The translations under genes were made by a program, and so were the position numbers. Below are positions 30,541 through 32,424 of a DNA stretch of 32,424 bases, piece by piece; positions within the stretch are counted from its first letter, which is position 1, and every line of letters begins with the position of its first letter. A model generated the notes under the pieces. That model worked only from the letters and a program-made list of their open reading frames with translations, did not search any database and had not been told where the DNA came from. The stretch comes from Gnetum montanum (lineage: Eukaryota; Streptophyta; Gnetopsida; Gnetales; Gnetaceae), in NCBI GenBank assembly GCA_015680685.1, contig MNCI01009390.1, forward strand, positions 1 to 32,424. The letters run 5' to 3'.

Positions 30541-31790
30541 AACCCTACAAATTCCAATACTGCTATGGAGTTGGCCACAAAGAATATGGTATGCCCACTA
30601 AGGCAAAGAGGGTATAATTCAAAATCACAGCTTACTAGCTTAATCCAATGGTGAGACCAAGCGAAATCATGGCCTTCTCTACCCATGCGTGCATTGGTAT
30701 GAGTAGGAAATCCCTAGTCGGTCTTCCATAGTTGATCTACTTAGAGACCGAAAAGGACTTTCAAGAGAGTTGTAATGAAAATGTGGTTATGACCTAAGAG
30801 AATTATCACCTACAAAATGTCAAGACCCAGAAAGAACAAATGATGGAATTTGCTCAACAATAGCAAGAGCATCTTTCCAAGGTGAATATAGAATTGAGGA
30901 GGTTGGCTAAAGAAAATCACAATCTCTTAATGGAGGAGGTCTGTGCCTTATGCTAGAAATCAACCATTGAGATTGTCACCTAGAAAAATGAGGCCCTAAA
31001 GTTCAAAAGAGTGAAAAATCACTATAGGCACCTAGTTGGCCTTTTCAAAGAGGTTAATGAAAAGGAGATCTAGTTGGTGAAGGCAAAAGTCAATGAGGCC
31101 CTCCAGCATCTCTAATAAGGAGGTGATATGTGGTAGCCCATATTTGATGGACTAAACACATAAAACAAGATAAAAATCCACCTCAAGAAGTTGAAAATCC
31201 AGGAGATGACAAAGTACATGGAGTTAGCCAATGTTTGTTATGCAAACTAGGAAATATTGACTATTGGAAGGTTAAGGTTAGAACTGGAGAAGTAAGTAGC
31301 TGGCTTGTACTTATTATACAAGGCTGAGTTCAAGCATCATAAGGAAACAAAACAAAAAATGAAAACTACCAATGCTAAATTCGAAGTTCTCAAAGCATGA
31401 TTCATAGTTTAATGATCAGTGGTTGAGAAGCTAGCCAAGAAAATGAATGACTACTAGGAGCTACAAAGTGTTGTTAGAGTGTTCAACATCAAACATAAGC
31501 AATTTGTTGCATGGTTTGTCAATGTGAAGGAGTTATTTCCTACAATGCCAAGTTTGTGGGATGTTCTTGTACCAGCCCATAACATTGATGCTACATGGAC
31601 CATGTACAATACTTGAAGTAAGGAGGAGAAGATAAAAGCATTGTTGGATGCATTTTGTCTTCCACTAGCAATTGCAGCTACAGTAAGATAACTACAATTG
31701 CCACAACCTCAATTGCAACTGCCATGTGTACTAGAGGTAAGAGAAGGACCTTTAACACCTCAAGAGCTTCCACCTCCTAGGACTGTATGA
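30541..31790 (+). pseudogene. ORF3 of element B, shortened
   Basis: Starts inside the ORF compared with A and C: FQYCYGVGHKEYGMP aligns with A near 8740, followed by text matching A's HLNPTK region. The next several hundred codons, present in C (about 1650-2800), are absent. From about 30820 the coiled-coil half resumes (ENHNLLMEEVCA matches C's ENRTLSMEEVHA; TKYMELANVCYAN matches C's TEYMELANLTYAN), with many TAG stops, ending LPPPRTV and stop at 31788-31790. So B has lost the start, the promoter-like module and the middle, while the C-terminal half is recognisable. Confidence 0.7.
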
Positions 31791-32023
31791 TTTTCTTCTC
31801 ATCTTTAGCCACCAGAGGGGTTCAGCTATCAAAATTTCTAATGGTGTTCAATTTTGTTCTCATGAACACCTATTTTTGTAAAAGTTGTAAATCTGTACAC
31901 TTGGGCACTTAGCATCAGTTTGAGTTAGTCTGAGTTAGTTAGTGAGTTAGTCAATGGTTCCATACCTTCCCAAATTTTGTAAGAATCTTGTTCCTCTTTT
32001 TCTCCACTCAAGGATGTGTTTTT

Positions 32024-32040
32024 AGTCAATTGTGGTGGCA
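32024..32040 (+). promoter_or_regulatory. Polypurine tract of element B (decayed)
   Basis: AGTCAATTGTGGTGGCA directly before the LTR start TGATGAATC. Compared with A and C the G run is interrupted. The interval from the ORF3 stop (31791-32023) is noncoding, with CAAGGATGTGTTTTTAG matching A and C. Confidence 0.75.
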
Positions 32041-32424
32041 TGATGAATCATCAATCAATTGCATTGATGAGGTTACATCAATGCGTATCCATCAATGCAT
32101 CCCCATCAATGTGTACTCATTGACACATGATTTGATGCATTAACATAGTGTCTAGTCTTGCCTATATAAATGCATGCACCTACCACATTCAAGGCATTCA
32201 TTCATTAGTAGCATAGCGAAGCTCTTGTAGTTTGTTCTTTTAAGAGCTAGAATATTTTCTTAGTGCCTACAGTAGGAGTTGAAAAGTGTACAGATCTTTA
32301 TTTGAGTACTAATGTACCTTGACACTTTGGTGTAAATGGTAATAAGGACGAGCTTCTTGATAAACCTTGCATCACTTGTAATTAGTACAATATTTACTTT
32401 AATACACTTTACTGTTATGCAATT
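32041..32424 (+). repeat. 3' LTR of element B (first 384 bp, cut by window end)
   Basis: Starts TGATGAATCATC. U3 has repeated CATTGATG/CATCAATG units (about 32060-32150), TATATAAA near 32163-32170, the stem-loop at 32222-32246 and AATAAG at 32341-32346 where the 5' copy has AATAAA. Aligns along its whole length with 22099-22456. Confidence 0.9.
32060..32150 (+). promoter_or_regulatory. U3 inverted-repeat units of element B
   Basis: CATTGATG once and CATCAATG three times, plus weaker relatives, in the place of the GATATC array of C and the GTCGAC/GTATAC sites of A. They could be deaminated versions of CGTCGACG-like sites; that is inference. Confidence 0.5.

Larger units (their letters stand above)
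22099..32424 (+). mobile_element. Element B: nearly complete, heavily decayed Ty3/gypsy element (3' end beyond window)
   Basis: Order: 5' LTR (22099-22920), primer site, gag, protease, RT, RNase H, integrase, noncoding interval, shortened ORF3, polypurine tract and the first 384 bp of the 3' LTR. Inserted in E's gag; the five bases before it are CCTCC, which should recur after the 3' LTR outside the window. Text aligns with A throughout, but CpG is scarce and stops are frequent, so it is an older copy or was silenced longer. Confidence 0.9.

Overview
This window is plant nuclear DNA made almost entirely of decayed, nested LTR retrotransposons of the Ty3/gypsy superfamily. I see no intact host gene, tRNA, rRNA or CRISPR. 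Reverse transcriptase and integrase text, gag-PR-RT-RNaseH-INT order, 5-bp target duplications and primer sites resembling the 3' end of plant tRNA-Asp all point to the non-chromovirus OTA group (Athila/Tat-like). The species cannot be read from the sequence. The dense nesting suggests a large, repeat-rich seed-plant genome, conifers included.

Layout. Element C (+) enters from the left edge with its 3' part: a third ORF (837-3622), a polypurine tract and a 3' LTR (3790-4636). A solo LTR, D (+), follows. It is split into 4740-5337 and 19388-19555 and flanked by the duplication CCTAT. Inside D, flanked by the duplication CTTAC, sits element A (-), 5338-19382. A is a full-length element with gag, pol, ORF3 and an unusual extra LTR at its 5' end, giving three LTR copies. 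D itself lies in the LTR of an older element E (+), of which the LTR end, primer site and gag remain (19556-22098). Element B (+) is inserted in E's gag at 22099 and runs off the right edge inside its 3' LTR (32041-32424). Order of events: E first, then D into E, A into D, and, independently, B into E.

A, B and C belong to one extended family. They share R-region text, a stem-loop after the TATA box, AATAAA signals, polypurine tracts and a long extra ORF between pol and the 3' LTR. That ORF (about 930-950 codons in A and C) has an N-terminal part resembling the domain called putative plant transposon protein, a long coiled-coil C-terminal half and a conserved Pro-rich end. It is not env by anything I can see.

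The most interesting observation is a control module in front of this ORF. A and C each repeat, upstream of ORF3, the same short palindrome that is arrayed in their own LTR U3 (GATATC type in C, GTATAC type in A). In A this is followed by a TATA box. Polypurine-tract-like copies lie near the ORF boundaries, and a splice-acceptor-like AG lies directly before the ORF3 ATG. This looks like an internal promoter, possibly with a self-recognition role for the ORF3 protein. The structure is seen; the function is inference.

All coding regions are broken. Most stops are TAG, TGA or TAA where homologous copies or context suggest Gln, Arg or Trp, which fits cytosine deamination in methylated, silenced DNA. 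One ambiguous base (n) lies at 14938, in the protease active-site region of A.
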